A stretch of DNA of 7,527 bases. Source: Thermoleophilia bacterium. Its GTDB lineage: Bacteria > Actinomycetota > Thermoleophilia > Miltoncostaeales > Miltoncostaeaceae. Position 1 is the first letter of the stretch. Every line of letters begins with the position of its first letter. Location of the stretch: positions 1 through 7,527 of the forward strand of contig JAOTZF010000086.1 in assembly GCA_029861485.1 (NCBI GenBank), written 5' to 3'. Shown piece after piece: positions 6,182 through 7,527 of this stretch. The notes under the pieces are model-generated. The model saw only the letters and a program-made list of their open reading frames with translations. It did not search any database and was not told where the DNA came from. The translations under genes and the position numbers were made by a program.

Positions 6182-6255
6182 CGCTAACTCATCGGCTTCT
6201 GTGACCTCACCCTTGAGAGCGAGGGCCCGGCTGAAGAGGCGGAGAAGTAGGAGAG

Positions 6256-7512
6256 TTAGGAGTCGGGCAGACCATCGTCGGCGAGGGTCGTTACCTCACC
6301 GCGGTAGATGACCCGCTCCAGCGCATCCACCGCGCCTGGAGAGAACTGGAGCCCGGACTCCTTGCGGATCTCCTCCATCGCGTCGTGCTCGCTGCGAAGC
6401 GCGGCATAGGTGCGGGCGCTCGTCATGCTGTCCCACGCGTCAGCCAGCGCGAGGATGGCCGCTCCTTCGGGGATCTGATTGCCCGCGAGGCCGTCCGGGT
6501 ACCCGCGGCCATCCCAGCGTTCGTGGTGGCCCCGGACCCACGCAGCCTGGGCGGGCATCACGATTTTCCCCGCCATCTCGGCGCCGAGCACCGTGTGCTG
6601 CTTCACCCGGTCGAACTCCGCCTCGCTGAGCTTTCCGGGCTTGTCGAGGATGGTGTCGGGAATGCAGAGCATGCCGACATCGTGCAGACAGCCGGCATCC
6701 CGTATCGCGCCGATCAGGGTCTCACTCCACCCCATCTCCATGGCGATCTCTGCCGCGAGCTCCCCGACGCGCTCTGAGTGGCGCCCTGCGGCGGGGTCGA
6801 CGGCCTCGAGGGTCCTGAGCAGGGCGGCCACCGGTGCGCGCGACTTGGCGCTGCCAAGCCGGCGACGTGCGTCGGCGGCGGGGCTGCCGCTGGAGTTGAC
6901 CGGCCCCTCCGGTGAGTAATGGGCGATCGTGCCCCGCCCCATGACCTTGGCCCAGTTCAAAGCCTCCCGGGCGCACCGGACCATCACCTCGGCGTCACTT
7001 GCGTAGGCAACGTCGGAGATCCCGATCGACAGGCTCACCTCATGGGCCGTGAGCCGATCGTCCGCCGCAACCGCCGCCACGGCGCGCTGCGCGGCGACGG
7101 TCGAGGTGTCCTGGTCTGTGCCGACGAGAATCCACCCGAAGGTCTCGTCGTCGACACGCGCCATCATCTCGCCCCGGCGCACGAGCCCGTCGAGCAGCCG
7201 CCCGACGTCGGCCAGCAGACGGTCGGCCGCGAGGGCACCCTGCTCCTCGAAGACCAGGCGAAAACGATCGATCTCGAGGGCGGCGACCGCAAGGCCGGTC
7301 CCGGTTCGCATCGCCCGACCCATTTCACGATCGAGTTGCTCGAGGAAGTACTGCCTGTGCGGCAGGCCGGTGAGCGAGTCGGTGGCCCCGGCGACCGTCA
7401 GCCGGGCCTGGGACTCCTTGTAGCCGATGATCAGGGAGCCGACCTCGGCGATGATCTCGGCCCGCTCGACGGAGCTTGGCGCGGCCCCGATGCCGCTGCG
7501 CCGAGTTAGCAC
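6256..7512 (-). CDS. Degenerate GGDEF plus HD-GYP domain protein, probable c-di-GMP phosphodiesterase
   Basis: Probable cytoplasmic signalling protein of 418 residues that hydrolyses cyclic di-GMP. Residues about 43-200 form a GGDEF-like domain, opening with the usual DSLTGLPHR and ending in a recognisable LSIGIS stretch. The signature itself reads DDETF (121-125) in place of GGDEF, so diguanylate cyclase activity is unlikely and the domain may instead bind nucleotide or regulate. Residues about 228-405 form an HD-GYP domain: RHSERV (His245), LHDVG (His277-Asp278), HHERWDGRGYP (329-339) and DAWDSMTS (358-365). The metal-binding His/Asp set and the GYP signature are intact, although the common HDIGK is HDVGM here. 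No membrane segment is visible. The chosen start is GTG at 7512, preceded by GGGGGTCGGTC. The same frame stays open for the five codons to the window edge, so a longer N-terminus (for example a GAF or PAS sensor) cannot be excluded. It is first in the co-directional run, 74 nt ahead of the PilT gene, suggesting that it sets c-di-GMP levels for the pilus. Confidence 0.88.
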   Translation of the reverse strand: MLTRRSGIGAAPSSVERAEIIAEVGSLIIGYKESQARLTVAGATDSLTGLPHRQYFLEQLDREMGRAMRTGTGLAVAALEIDRFRLVFEEQGALAADRLLADVGRLLDGLVRRGEMMARVDDETFGWILVGTDQDTSTVAAQRAVAAVAADDRLTAHEVSLSIGISDVAYASDAEVMVRCAREALNWAKVMGRGTIAHYSPEGPVNSSGSPAADARRRLGSAKSRAPVAALLRTLEAVDPAAGRHSERVGELAAEIAMEMGWSETLIGAIRDAGCLHDVGMLCIPDTILDKPGKLSEAEFDRVKQHTVLGAEMAGKIVMPAQAAWVRGHHERWDGRGYPDGLAGNQIPEGAAILALADAWDSMTSARTYAALRSEHDAMEEIRKESGLQFSPGAVDALERVIYRGEVTTLADDGLPDS

Positions 7513-7527
7513 GACCGACCCCCAGCC

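Noticed and set aside
6182..6255. Promoter or terminator in the 74-nt gap before pilT
   Set aside because: No -35/-10 pair and no stem followed by a T-run could be seen. A GGGCCC palindrome alone is not evidence.
6919..7509. A 196-codon plus-strand open frame opposite the GGDEF/HD-GYP gene
   Set aside because: Same antisense effect; the Gly/Asp/Arg-rich translation has no support.

Overview
This is a high-GC window (about two-thirds G+C by eye) holding seven genes. All are on the minus strand, so transcription runs from the right edge to the left. The set reads as the core of a type IV pilus / type II secretion-like locus. The organism is most likely a high-GC actinobacterium. The NAIDI-type M23 domain, the 'GISLVMAIGILG' prepilin-like head and the Arg/Ala/Asp-rich composition fit Thermoleophilia (Solirubrobacterales-like), but that class assignment is inference from style, not proof.

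Layout in transcription order: (1) a GGDEF-like/HD-GYP cyclic-di-GMP signalling protein (7512-6256, possibly continuing past the right edge); (2) a PilT-family hexameric ATPase (6181-4976); (3) a secreted fusion of a lytic transglycosylase, a coiled coil and an M23/LytM domain (4975-3581); (4) a small type IV prepilin / minor pseudopilin (3584-3051); (5) a large PilX/GspK-like prepilin-head protein with ten cysteines and a Gly/Asp-rich, beta-solenoid-like tail (3054-1543); (6) the prepilin peptidase PilD (1499-735); (7) the 5' part of a gene running off the left edge (738-1). Gene 7 has a long acidic disordered N-terminus followed by a helical segment resembling the N-terminal domain of PilB/GspE assembly ATPases.

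The genes are packed tightly. PilT to hydrolase is TAG-ATG with no gap. Hydrolase to prepilin is a GTGA overlap. Prepilin to PilX-like, and PilD to the last gene, are ATGA overlaps. The only gaps are 74 nt (signalling protein to PilT) and 43 nt (PilX-like to PilD). This is almost certainly one operon with translational coupling.

Together the products would process prepilins (PilD), supply a minor-pilin or tip complex (genes 4 and 5), power fibre dynamics (PilT, and perhaps gene 7), open the cell wall (hydrolase) and tune the machine by c-di-GMP turnover (gene 1). No RNA genes, CRISPR arrays, insertion sequences or convincing terminators were seen. The least ordinary points are the wall hydrolase with a degenerate zinc site built into the pilus operon, the very large Cys-rich PilX/GspK-like protein, the altered AIRNL region in PilT, and the long acidic extension on the putative assembly ATPase.
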